Shown: piece by piece, positions 24,203 to 31,543 of the stretch | Layout of the letters: every line of letters begins with the position of its first letter | How positions within the stretch are numbered: position 1 is the stretch's first letter | DNA from: Streptomyces sp. P9-A4 | GTDB lineage: Bacteria > Actinomycetota > Actinomycetes > Streptomycetales > Streptomycetaceae | Length of the DNA stretch: 64,000 nucleotides | Reading direction: 5' to 3' | Assembly: GCF_036634195.1 (NCBI RefSeq) | Contig: NZ_JAZIFY010000002.1 | Location: 310,001-374,000 of the forward strand | Program-made: the position numbers and the translations under genes | The notes under the pieces: model-generated | Databases searched by the model: none | Seen by the model: the letters and a program-made list of their open reading frames with translations, nothing else | What the model was told of the DNA's origin: nothing

Positions 24203-24928
24203 TCACTGTCGGGGCGGGTCTTGGCCGGCGGACCCGGACGGTGTGCCGGGCGCGCCCGGCACCCGGATGCGGCGGCCGGTCACCCGGCGCGGCGAGAGCG
24301 TCACCACGGTGTCCCGCCCGTCCCCGGCCCACGGCTCCGAGTGGATCGCGTCCCTGATCCTCCGTACCGAGGTCTCGTCCGACACCCTTCGTACCGGACC
24401 GACGAGGAGCACGCTCCAGCCCTGGCTGAAGGCTTCGTCCAGGCGATCCTCCTCGAAGGCGACTTCCGCGCCGGAGGCCGCGCCGCGCGCGAGGGACGAG
24501 TCGGCGGCCGTCATGAAGACGATCTCCCGGTCGACGACCTGGTAGTTCACGGGGATCACCATGAGCCCGTCCCGTCCTTCGACGGCGACCCGGCCGACGC
24601 CGTGGCCGTCGAGCAGCTCCCAGCACTCGGCTTCGCCGATGTCCTCCATCTGTGCGCGGTACCCGGCGCGGGCTCCTCCGGGTGCGAGGTCCGCCGTGGA
24701 CCCGGTGAGATCCCGGACGGTGGTCTCCAGGGCGTTCGCGAGCCGGACCAGGAATTCGATCCCCGGAGTGGACACCCGCTCCTCCACGTAAGCGAGGAAT
24801 GCGGGGGTGGTTCCGGCCCGCTCGGCCACGTCCTCCCGGGACAGGCCGAGTTCTGCGCGCCTGGCCGCGACGCGGCGGCCCAGATCGCTCGTGGCGTGTG
24901 GGGTATGACGGTCTTCGGCCGTGTTCAT
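24203..24928 (-). CDS. HTH plus pyridoxamine-phosphate-oxidase-like protein
   Basis: A 241-residue fusion. Residues about 14-75 are a Cro/C1-type helix-turn-helix (LGRRVAARRAELGLSREDVA, then ERAGTTPAFLAYVEE). Residues about 95-230 form a split-barrel flavin-binding domain (CWELLDGHGVGRVAVEGRDG; PVNYQVVDREIVFMTAADSS; GWSVLLVGPVRRV). A flavin- or F420-responsive regulator is plausible but unproven. ATG at 24928 follows GGAGAG and overlaps the stop of the upstream Usp gene by one base, so the two are coupled. This domain pair recurs in Streptomyces stress islands. Confidence 0.87.
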   Translation of the reverse strand: MNTAEDRHTPHATSDLGRRVAARRAELGLSREDVAERAGTTPAFLAYVEERVSTPGIEFLVRLANALETTVRDLTGSTADLAPGGARAGYRAQMEDIGEAECWELLDGHGVGRVAVEGRDGLMVIPVNYQVVDREIVFMTAADSSLARGAASGAEVAFEEDRLDEAFSQGWSVLLVGPVRRVSDETSVRRIRDAIHSEPWAGDGRDTVVTLSPRRVTGRRIRVPGAPGTPSGSAGQDPPRQ

Positions 24929-25581
24929 CACCGCTCTCCTTCCATCCGCTCCGGACGCCGCTGGGACACGACGGCGACCGGACGATCGGCGTGGTGCAGG
25001 GCGCGGTGGGCGACCCTGCCCAGCTCCGGACCGACGAGCCCGTCCCGGCGCCGGGCTCCCACGACGAGCAGGTCGGCGGCGGAGCGCTCGGTCAGCACCC
25101 GGTGGGCGGGTCCCTCGACCGTGGTCCTGCGCGGGCGCACCCGGGGATGCTCGGACGCCGTGTCCGCCAAGGCCTTGCCGAACGGTTCGAAAGACCCCGC
25201 GAAGTGGGGTCCTCCGTCCCCACGCAGAAGGCCGGCGAAATCGCCGCGCCCGCGGGACCCGACGACGAGGATCGCGCCCGTCCCTCCCTCTCCGAGGAGC
25301 GCGCTGGACGCGTCCTCGGCCAGGACGTCCGTGGTGAGGGGGAGGTCGGGTGCACGGCGCCGGGCGCGTTCGGCCGCGGTGCCGACGATGTTCTCGGCGA
25401 GGATCTGGCCCGACGGCCGGTCCGTGGCGCAGGCCGGCACGACTCCTTCGTGCCGTTCCCGCAGCGAGGCATGGACGATCCGCAGGGGAAGCCCGTGCCG
25501 TACGGCTTCGTCGACCGCCCGGTCCAGGGCCGTGAGACTGGCGCCGCACCCGTCGACTCCTGCCACCAAGGGCGGTTCCAT
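24928..25581 (-). CDS. Shortened universal stress protein (internal deletion)
   Basis: A 217-residue Usp. It opens as a normal first domain (PPLVAGVDGCGASLTALDRA, VVGSRGRGDFAGLLRG), then passes straight to the last half of a second domain (RVRPRRTTVEGPAHRVLTER; DLLVVGARRRDGLVGPELGR; ALHHADRPVAVV). Tandem Usps are about 290 residues, so some 70 residues spanning the end of domain 1 and the start of domain 2 are missing in frame. The start at 25581 gives the family N-terminus; GGAGAGG lies about 12 bases upstream. Coupled to the HTH/flavin gene. Confidence 0.8.
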   Translation of the reverse strand: MEPPLVAGVDGCGASLTALDRAVDEAVRHGLPLRIVHASLRERHEGVVPACATDRPSGQILAENIVGTAAERARRRAPDLPLTTDVLAEDASSALLGEGGTGAILVVGSRGRGDFAGLLRGDGGPHFAGSFEPFGKALADTASEHPRVRPRRTTVEGPAHRVLTERSAADLLVVGARRRDGLVGPELGRVAHRALHHADRPVAVVSQRRPERMEGER

Positions 25582-25633
25582 CGTGCCCACCACCTCTCCG
25601 GGGTCGTGTGGTGCCTGCTGCCACGCTCGCACC

Positions 25634-25647
25634 GGGCCGAAGGAGCC
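25634..25647. promoter_or_regulatory. DosR-like box (proximal) upstream of universal stress protein 2
   Basis: GGGCC-GAAG-GAGCC, 53-66 bases before the ATG at 25581. Imperfect in its second arm; one of two sites 19 bp apart. Confidence 0.35.
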
Positions 25648-25652
25648 GGGTA

Positions 25653-25666
25653 GGGCCGGTCGGTCC
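25653..25666. promoter_or_regulatory. DosR-like box (distal) upstream of universal stress protein 2
   Basis: GGGCC-GGTC-GGTCC, 72-85 bases before the ATG at 25581 and the reverse complement form of the box before CBS-BON gene 2. Confidence 0.5.
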
Positions 25667-25823
25667 CGGGCGCGGCCCGCACGGACCACATGGGGAGGCG
25701 ACGCGGTGACACGAAGGGAGGAGGGGCTCCTCCTCACCTTCACGAAGACCTGCCACGGCCGTCCCGAGACCGACGCTCATGCCTTCCACCATGCGTCCCG
25801 ATCGGCCGCTGGTCATGGGGCCG

Positions 25824-25964
25824 ACCGGTCCGCACCCGGTGAAGAATCCCGTCGATCACCTGCCGATGATCACGCCACCTGCCACAACGTCTGTTGCTGA
25901 CCGGCAGGAACGGCCGCAGCCGTTCCCACTCCGCATCGCTCAGATCACCCCGCCCCGTGCCCAC
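25824..25964 (-). pseudogene. IS5-type transposase N-terminal remnant
   Basis: About 47 codons match the start of IS5-family transposases: LSDAEWERLRPFLPVSNRRC, then GRWRDHRQVIDGILHRVRTG. After Gly47 the frame continues without similarity (RPHDQRPIGTH), so the DDE catalytic part is gone. No terminal inverted repeats are obvious. It sits at the edge of the stress island, in the gap between universal stress protein 2 and the histidine kinase; 25667-25823 holds nothing else recognisable. Confidence 0.75.
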
Positions 25965-25984
25965 AGCAACGACCCGAGCACGGG

Positions 25985-27523
25985 CTAGTCACATGATCGG
26001 CCGGACAAGTCCTGGGCTTCGCCGCCGTCCCCGTCGTGGACGCCGTCGTCGTCGCGCCGCGACGGCAGTCGCAGAGTGAAGCGGGTGTGGCCGGGGCGGC
26101 TGGTGACTGTTGCCCGGCCGTCGTGGGCGCGGGTCACGGCGTCCACGATGGCGAGGCCGAGGCCGGTCGAGCCTGTCGCGCGGGAGCGCGAGGAGTCTCC
26201 CCTGGTGAACCGGTCGAAGACGCCGGGCAGCAGCTCGGCCGGGATGCCCGGGCCATCGTCCGTGACGGTGAGGACGACCCCCTCCGCGTCGGCGGCGAGG
26301 CCGACGGTGACTCGGGTACCGGCCGGTGTGTGCCCGCCCGCGTTCGCGAGGAGGTTGCCGAGGACCTGGTGGAGGCGGTCACCGTCGCCGGTGACATGGA
26401 CGGGCTCCTCGGGAAGGTCCAACTCCCACAGGTGTCCGAGGTGCCGGGCGGTCGCGTCCGCCACGGTGTCGAGAACCACCCGGGTCAGGTCGACGTCGTC
26501 CCTGCGCAGGCTGCGTCCCGCGTCCAGCCGGGCCAGCAGCAGCAGTTCGTCCACCAGGAGGCTCATACGGCGGGACTCGGCGTCGATCCGTTCGAGGGCG
26601 TGCCGGACATCGTCGGGCAGGGTGTCGCCGTGGCTGCGCAGTACGAGTTCGGCGCGGGCCCGTACCGTGGCCACAGGGGTGCGCAGTTCGTGTCCGGCGT
26701 CGGCGGCGAAGGTGCGCAGCCGTTCCTCGACCACATGGCGGCGTTCCAGGGCGTCGCCGACATGGCCGAGCATCCGGTTGAACGCACCGGTGAGCCGGCC
26801 CGCCTCCGAATCCGGCCGGGTGCCGGGCAGCGGCGGCGGCATGGCGACCTGCCCCGCGGCGAGCGGAAGCCGGGTCACCTCGTCCGCGGTCGCGGCCAGT
26901 CGTTCGAGGGGGCGCAGGGAGAACCGGGTCCAGGCCGCGGTGGCCACCCCGGTCGCGGTGAGGACGATCGCGAACACGATCGTCTCCACGGCCGCGAGAC
27001 GCTCCACCGTCTCCTCGACGGGGTGCAGGGGCAGCCCCGACAGCAGGACGTCGCCGTCGTCGCCGCTCCAGGCCGCGACACGGTACGCCCCGAGGGACGT
27101 GAGGTGCACGGTGCGGGGCCGGGCGTCCGCGGGCACGGCTGCGAGCGCCCGCGCGTCGTCGGCGGTCAGCGGCACCCTGACGTCGCTGGTTCCGCGTACC
27201 ACAGCGGTCTGCGCGATCCGGCCCCGCAGCAGTCGGACCCCGAGCGTCCCGTCGGCCTGCCCCCGGGTGTCTCCCCCGCCGTCGGCATCGGGCCGGTCCT
27301 CGTGTTCGAGGCTGACGGCGAAGCGGCCGCCGCCCACCACGATCTGCTGGTCGAGGCGGCTGACCAGGAAGCTGCGCAGGGCGAGTACGGTGACCAGGCC
27401 GACGATGAGGCACGCGAGGGCGAGAAGCACGACGAGCCCGGTGGTCAGCCGGGCACGGAGCGAGTGCGGCAGGCGGGGTCGGAACCGCCACCCGCGGACA
27501 CGTGACGGGCGCCGCGCGGTCAT
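25985..27523 (-). CDS. Sensor histidine kinase
   Basis: A 512-residue membrane kinase. A first membrane helix (about residues 27-50, GLVVLLALACLIVGLVTVLA) is followed by an extracytoplasmic sensor of about 130 residues, a second helix (ETIVFAIVLTATGVATAAWT) and a HAMP linker. The H-box is DAGHELRTPVATV with His278; N (NLLANAGGHTPAG), G1 (DDGPGIP) and G2 (STGLGLAIV) boxes are intact. The ATG overlaps the response regulator stop (ATGA). It probably phosphorylates that partner and controls the divergent flavin electron-transfer operon. Confidence 0.93.
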   Translation of the reverse strand: MTARRPSRVRGWRFRPRLPHSLRARLTTGLVVLLALACLIVGLVTVLALRSFLVSRLDQQIVVGGGRFAVSLEHEDRPDADGGGDTRGQADGTLGVRLLRGRIAQTAVVRGTSDVRVPLTADDARALAAVPADARPRTVHLTSLGAYRVAAWSGDDGDVLLSGLPLHPVEETVERLAAVETIVFAIVLTATGVATAAWTRFSLRPLERLAATADEVTRLPLAAGQVAMPPPLPGTRPDSEAGRLTGAFNRMLGHVGDALERRHVVEERLRTFAADAGHELRTPVATVRARAELVLRSHGDTLPDDVRHALERIDAESRRMSLLVDELLLLARLDAGRSLRRDDVDLTRVVLDTVADATARHLGHLWELDLPEEPVHVTGDGDRLHQVLGNLLANAGGHTPAGTRVTVGLAADAEGVVLTVTDDGPGIPAELLPGVFDRFTRGDSSRSRATGSTGLGLAIVDAVTRAHDGRATVTSRPGHTRFTLRLPSRRDDDGVHDGDGGEAQDLSGRSCD

Positions 27524-28257
27524 CGGCGCTCGGGGCGCAGGACGTAGCCGACGCCGCGCACGGTGTGGATGAGCGGCGGGCGGCCGGCGTCGATCTTCTT
27601 GCGGAGATAGCTGATGTAGAGCTCGACGACATGGGCGCGACCACCGAAGTCGTACCGCCAGACGTGGTCCAGGATCTGCTGCTTGGACAGCACTCGGTGC
27701 GGATTCCGCAGGAGGTAGCGCAGCAGCTCGAACTCGGTGCGGGACAGGTCGACGGGAACGCCGCCGCGGGCGACCTCGTAGCCTTCCTCGTCCATGACGA
27801 GGTCGGCGAGGACCAGACGCGGTCCACCGCTTTGGGTGACCTCCGCGAGCCCGGCCCGGCGCAGCAGCCCCCGGAGTCTGGCCAGCACCTCCTCAAGGCT
27901 GAACGGCTTGGTGACGTAGTCGTCGGCGCCCGCGGTGATCCCGGCGATCCGGTCCTCGACGGCGTCGCGCGCGGTGAGGAAGAGGACGCACAGGGTCGGA
28001 CGGGCCGCGCGCAGCCGGGCCAGCACGTGCGGGCCGTCGTGGTCCGGCAGCATCCAGTCGAGAACCACCGCGTCCGGGCCGAAGGTCGCGGCGACGGCGG
28101 TCGCCTCGGCGGCTGTTCCCGCGGTGCGCACCTCCCAGCCTTCGGTGCGCAGGGCTGCGGCCAGCACCTCGGTGAGGTCCTGCTCGTCGTCGACGACCAG
28201 CACCCTGGGACGGGTGCCGTCGGGGCGGCGCACCTCGGTACGCGGCGATGGGTTCAT
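27520..28257 (-). CDS. OmpR/PhoB-family response regulator
   Basis: A 245-residue regulator: receiver domain (about residues 18-135) with acidic pair DDEQDL, phosphoacceptor Asp67 in VVLDWMLPDHDG and Lys in YVTKPF; then a winged-helix DNA-binding domain (ELLRYLLRNPHRVLSKQQIL, VVELYISYLRKKIDAG, HTVRGVGYVLRP). The start at 28257 has GGAAGGA upstream. Direct repeats CCTCTGA-N4-CCTCTGA lie 48 bases upstream, the 11-bp period expected for an OmpR-type dimer, suggesting autoregulation. Confidence 0.93.
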   Translation of the reverse strand: MNPSPRTEVRRPDGTRPRVLVVDDEQDLTEVLAAALRTEGWEVRTAGTAAEATAVAATFGPDAVVLDWMLPDHDGPHVLARLRAARPTLCVLFLTARDAVEDRIAGITAGADDYVTKPFSLEEVLARLRGLLRRAGLAEVTQSGGPRLVLADLVMDEEGYEVARGGVPVDLSRTEFELLRYLLRNPHRVLSKQQILDHVWRYDFGGRAHVVELYISYLRKKIDAGRPPLIHTVRGVGYVLRPERR

Positions 28258-28304
28258 GGTCCTTCCAGGATGCCGGACGACGCTCAGTCGCAGATCCGCC
28301 CCTT

Positions 28305-28322
28305 CCTCTGAGTTTCCTCTGA
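28305..28322 (+). promoter_or_regulatory. Direct-repeat site upstream of response regulator
   Basis: CCTCTGA at 28305-28311 and again at 28316-28322, an 11-bp period. The same heptamer recurs in reverse orientation at 28460-28466 near the divergent flavocytochrome gene. Probable response-regulator binding site. Confidence 0.6.
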
Positions 28323-28390
28323 ACAGGTCGCCGCCGCCCGCCCGTGCGCCGTCCGGGCCCGCTCGCGTCCGGGGCCGGGGGGGCCGCACG

Positions 28391-28451
28391 GTCCGGGGCA
28401 GGCGGGCCGCTCGGCGCGGCCGTCCGGGGCGGGCGGGCCGCTCCCGCGCGG
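28391..28451. repeat. Two 31-bp-spaced GC-rich direct repeats
   Basis: A segment starting GTCCGGGGC(A/G)GGCGGGCCG occurs at 28391 and 28422 with only three or four differences over about 30 bases, and its first six bases recur at 28453. It lies between the two regulator direct-repeat sites in the divergent promoter. Confidence 0.6.
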
Positions 28452-28459
28452 GGTCCGGT

Positions 28460-28477
28460 TCAGAGGCTTCTCACAGG
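28460..28477 (-). promoter_or_regulatory. Direct-repeat site upstream of flavocytochrome operon
   Basis: On the minus strand CCTGTGA-N4-CCTCTGA, the same 11-bp-spaced pattern as 28305-28322, 68-85 bases before the flavocytochrome ATG. Likely the activation site for the two-component system. Confidence 0.6.
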
Positions 28478-28544
28478 ATCACGGACCACAGTGGACGCGG
28501 CCCCGGCGTCGTGCCGGGTCACGGGACCGAAGGCGAGGGAACGG

Positions 28545-29915
28545 ATGAGCACGGAAGTCGCACGGACGGCGCGGCCGGGCGGCCGACGTCGTGCCGGCCG
28601 GACCGCCGCCCGGTCCGCGACCGTCGTGGTGATCGCCGTCCAGGCGGCGATCTGGGCCGGGGCCACGGCGGTGCTCGCCCTGTGGTGGGTGGACACGGCC
28701 TCGGTGGTGGGGCCTGCCGGCTGGTTGACCGGCGCGGGCCGGATCACCGGTCTGCTCGCGGGATACGCCTGCGCGGTACTGGTCGTTCTCATGGCGCGGG
28801 TGCCGATCCTGGACCGCACGGTGGGCACGGACCGGATGGCGCGCTGGCACGCGGCGGTGGGCCGCTACACCATCGGGCTGACACTGGCCCACGCGGTGCT
28901 GATCATCGAAGGCTACGCACTCATCGGCCGGACGGATCCGGTCACCGAGGGTGTCCGGGTGGTCCTGCACTACCCGGACATGCTCAAGGCGACGGCCGCG
29001 CTGTTGCTCCTGCTGCTCACGGCGGTGGTCTCGGCGCGCGCCGCACGCCGCCGGCTGAGCCACGAGACGTGGTTCTACCTGCACCTCCTCACGTACGCGG
29101 CGATCTTCCTCGCCTTCGGCCATCAGCTCACGAACGGTGCGCAATTCGACCGGCCGGCCGTGCGGGTCGGCTGGTACGTGCTGTACGCGGGGGCCGCCGC
29201 TCTGGTCGTCCGGTACCGGCTGCTCGCGCCGGTGCTGCTGGCCCGGCGCCATCGGCTGCGGGTCTCCGAGGTCCGCCGGGAGGCCCCTGACGTGGTGTCC
29301 GTCGTCGTCACCGGCGAGCGACTCGACGAACTCACCGTCCGACCGGGCCAGTTCCTCCGCTGGCGGTTCCTGGTACCGGGGCTGTGGTGGACCGCGTCGC
29401 CGTACTCGGTGTCCGCCGTCCCGGACGGACGCAGCCTGCGCATCACCGTGAAGGCGCTGGGCGGCCACAGCGCGGCACTCGCCAGGGTCCGACCGGGCAC
29501 CCGGGTGTCGGCCGAGGGCCCGTACGGCGCCCTCACCGCGGACCGCGCGGCGGGACGGCCCGCTCTGCTGCTCGCGGCCGGGGTGGGCATCACCCCGCTG
29601 CGGGTGCTGTTCGAAACGCTGCCGGGGGATCCGGTGCTGATCCACTGGGCGCGACGGCCCGAGGACCTGGTGCTCCGACACGAGATCGACGCGATCGCCG
29701 CACGGCGGAACGCACGCGCCTACTACTCCGTCAGCCATCCGGCGGGCTACCGCCTGCCGTTGGACGCCGCCACGGTGCGCAGCCTGGTCCCGGACGTCGC
29801 GGGGCGGGTCTGCTACCTGTGCGGACCACCCGGCTGGGCCGCGGCGGCGGAGGCGATGCTGCGCGAGGCGGGGGTGCCCGCCCGCCGGATCCACCAGGAG
29901 TCGTTCACCTGGTGA
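28545..29915 (+). CDS. Ferric-reductase-like flavocytochrome
   Basis: A 456-residue membrane oxidoreductase. The N-terminal half has about six helices of the ferric reductase type, with candidate haem-ligand histidines in MARWHAAVGRYTIGLTLAHA, WFYLHLLTYAAIFLAFGHQ. The C-terminal half is a ferredoxin-reductase-like module: FAD site WTASPYSVSAVPDG, NAD(P)-binding AAGVGITPLRVLFETLPG and terminal CYLCGPPGW with QESFTW. It should move electrons from NAD(P)H through FAD and haem across the membrane. ATG at 28545 follows GAGGGA. The two genes after it (FMN-binding protein, ApbE) suggest covalently flavinylated external acceptors. Confidence 0.9.
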   Translation: MSTEVARTARPGGRRRAGRTAARSATVVVIAVQAAIWAGATAVLALWWVDTASVVGPAGWLTGAGRITGLLAGYACAVLVVLMARVPILDRTVGTDRMARWHAAVGRYTIGLTLAHAVLIIEGYALIGRTDPVTEGVRVVLHYPDMLKATAALLLLLLTAVVSARAARRRLSHETWFYLHLLTYAAIFLAFGHQLTNGAQFDRPAVRVGWYVLYAGAAALVVRYRLLAPVLLARRHRLRVSEVRREAPDVVSVVVTGERLDELTVRPGQFLRWRFLVPGLWWTASPYSVSAVPDGRSLRITVKALGGHSAALARVRPGTRVSAEGPYGALTADRAAGRPALLLAAGVGITPLRVLFETLPGDPVLIHWARRPEDLVLRHEIDAIAARRNARAYYSVSHPAGYRLPLDAATVRSLVPDVAGRVCYLCGPPGWAAAAEAMLREAGVPARRIHQESFTW

Positions 29916-29969
29916 ACCCGCCGGGTCGACCGAGACACCTGCCCGCCCACCGATCCCGAGAAGGCCCCC

Positions 29970-30383
29970 ATGCGCCGTCTTCTGCTCTCCGTCGCGGTCA
30001 CCGTGGCCGGAATCTGGTCTCTGCTCGCCCTGAAGCCGCATCAACCGGCCGTCGTCGCGGCCCCGCCCCGGACCGGTTCCGCCGGCACGACACCGGACGG
30101 CCCGGCGTCCGGCACGTACACCGGGGACGTCGTCGACACCCGGTACGGGCCGGTGCAGGTGCGCGTCACGATCGCGAACGGACGGCTCGCCGACGTCCAC
30201 GCGGTCAGGACCCCGTCGGAGAACGAACGCGACCGGGAGATAGCCGGCTACGCGGTGCCGACGCTCACCGGCGAAGCCCTGACCGCGCAGAGCGCGCACA
30301 TCGACACGGTGTCGGGTGCCACGTACACCAGCGAGGGCTACATCCAGTCCCTGCAGAGCGCGCTGGACCAGGCCCATGGATGA
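29970..30383 (+). CDS. Exported FMN-binding domain protein
   Basis: A 137-residue protein with an N-terminal signal/anchor (RRLLLSVAVTVAGIWSLLAL) and an FMN-binding domain (GTYTGDVVDTRYGPVQVRVT; ADVHAVRTP). The motif DTVSGATYTS contains Thr118, the residue flavin transferase ApbE modifies with FMN in Rnf/Nqr-type domains. The ApbE gene overlaps its end by eight bases. It is probably the extracytoplasmic electron acceptor of the flavocytochrome. Confidence 0.92.
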   Translation: MRRLLLSVAVTVAGIWSLLALKPHQPAVVAAPPRTGSAGTTPDGPASGTYTGDVVDTRYGPVQVRVTIANGRLADVHAVRTPSENERDREIAGYAVPTLTGEALTAQSAHIDTVSGATYTSEGYIQSLQSALDQAHG

Positions 30384-31161
30384 CCGGACCGAGGCCGGGG
30401 CGGTCCCCTGGCGGCACGCCGAACCGGTGATGGGCACCGTGGTGTCCTTCACCCTGCGCCACCCTCGGACGCCAGAGATGCGGGCCGCGCTGGGCGAGGC
30501 GGTGGCGCTGCTGCACGAGGTCGACCGGGAGTTCTCCCCGTTCCTGCCCGACAGCGCCGTGAGCCGCCTGCGGCGTGGCGAGTCGGGCCGAGCCGACACC
30601 GCTCCCGCCGTACGGCGGGTGCTGGAACTGTGCGACCTCGCGCACAGCCGCACCCGGGGCGCCTTCGACGCCTGGGCGGACGGCCGGCCCGATCCGTGCG
30701 GTCTGGTGAAGGGCTGGGCCGCCGAACGGGCCTGGCAGGTGCTGCGGAAGGCGGGCGCCACCGATGCGTGTGTGAACGCGGGCGGTGACGTACGGGTCGG
30801 TGGCGCACCGGGACCCGCGGGCGTCTGGCGTACCGGGATCGCCGACCCCAGGCGCCCGGGGCGGCTGCTCGCGGTGGTGGGGGGACGAGATCTCGCGGTC
30901 GCCACCTCCGGCACGACGGAGCGGGGCGCGCACATCATCGACCCGCGCACGCGGGCACCGGCCACAGAGCTGCTGTCGGCGACGGTGACGGGCCCGGAAC
31001 TGTTGTGGGCCGACGTCTACGCGACGGCGGCGATGGTCCTGGGCGCGCGCGAGGCGCATCGGTGGATCACCACTCTGCCGGGGTACGCCCTGCTCACGGT
31101 GGCGGCGGACGGCGAGGCGCGGGCGTCCGGGAACTTCCCGTTCCTCGCTTCGTCCGGGTAG
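30376..31161 (+). CDS. apbE: FAD:protein FMN transferase ApbE
   Basis: A 261-residue ApbE-family flavin transferase that attaches FMN to a Thr/Ser of exported domains. Family blocks are AEPVMGTVVSFTLRH at the N-terminus, CGLVKGWAAERAWQVLRKAG with CVNAGGDVRVGG in the middle, and ATSGTTERGAHIIDPRTRAP followed by WADVYATAAMVLG. It lacks an obvious signal peptide or lipobox, unlike many ApbEs, so it may act in the cytoplasm before export of its target or be exported otherwise. Overlap with the FMN-binding gene ties it to that substrate. Confidence 0.92.
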   Translation: MDDRTEAGAVPWRHAEPVMGTVVSFTLRHPRTPEMRAALGEAVALLHEVDREFSPFLPDSAVSRLRRGESGRADTAPAVRRVLELCDLAHSRTRGAFDAWADGRPDPCGLVKGWAAERAWQVLRKAGATDACVNAGGDVRVGGAPGPAGVWRTGIADPRRPGRLLAVVGGRDLAVATSGTTERGAHIIDPRTRAPATELLSATVTGPELLWADVYATAAMVLGAREAHRWITTLPGYALLTVAADGEARASGNFPFLASSG

Positions 31162-31189
31162 GGGCCGGAGCCGCGCCGAGGACGCCGGG

Positions 31190-31324
31190 ATCGGCGCGGG
31201 CGGCGCGATCGGCGCGGGCGGCGTGACCGGCGCGATCGGCGTGACCGGCGCGATCGGCGTGACCGGCGCGATCGGCGCGATCGGCGCGATCGGCGCGATC
31301 GGCGCGATCGGCGCGATCGGCGCT
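31190..31324. repeat. Fifteen-unit 9-bp tandem repeat
   Basis: Fifteen contiguous 9-base units of the form A(T/C)CGGCG(C/T)G. The 5' part alternates ATCGGCGTG with ACCGGCGCG as an 18-bp higher-order repeat; the 3' part is six near-identical ATCGGCGCG units. It lies 28 bases after the apbE stop. Every frame is open across it (for example Gly-Ala-Ile repeats), but none shows start or family support. The number of units is likely to vary between strains. Confidence 0.9.
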
Positions 31325-31543
31325 CCCCTCTGGTCGCGCCACCGCCCGGTGCACACCGGAAGCCGACCGGTCCCGCACCCGTCCCCGTCGCACCTCCACC
31401 ACCCCCGCATCGGTCGTGACACCTGTCGGCCTCCCCCGGCGTCGCGAAAAACATGAGACTTGTTCACTTTCCATTGACAGGGCACACCCGGTGACCCGAA
31501 AGTGCCGTGAGCAACTGCACGCCGCCGATCGAAGCGAGTCCTC

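Noticed and set aside
31223..31456. Collagen-like Gly-Ala-Ile frame over the 9-bp repeat
   Set aside because: Any frame through a 9-bp repeat is periodic; there is no ribosome site and the downstream part is not protein-like.
31474..31502. TTGACA followed by CGAAAG as a promoter for the GH1 gene
   Set aside because: The -35 is perfect but the -10 at 17 bases is poor; not strong enough to list.
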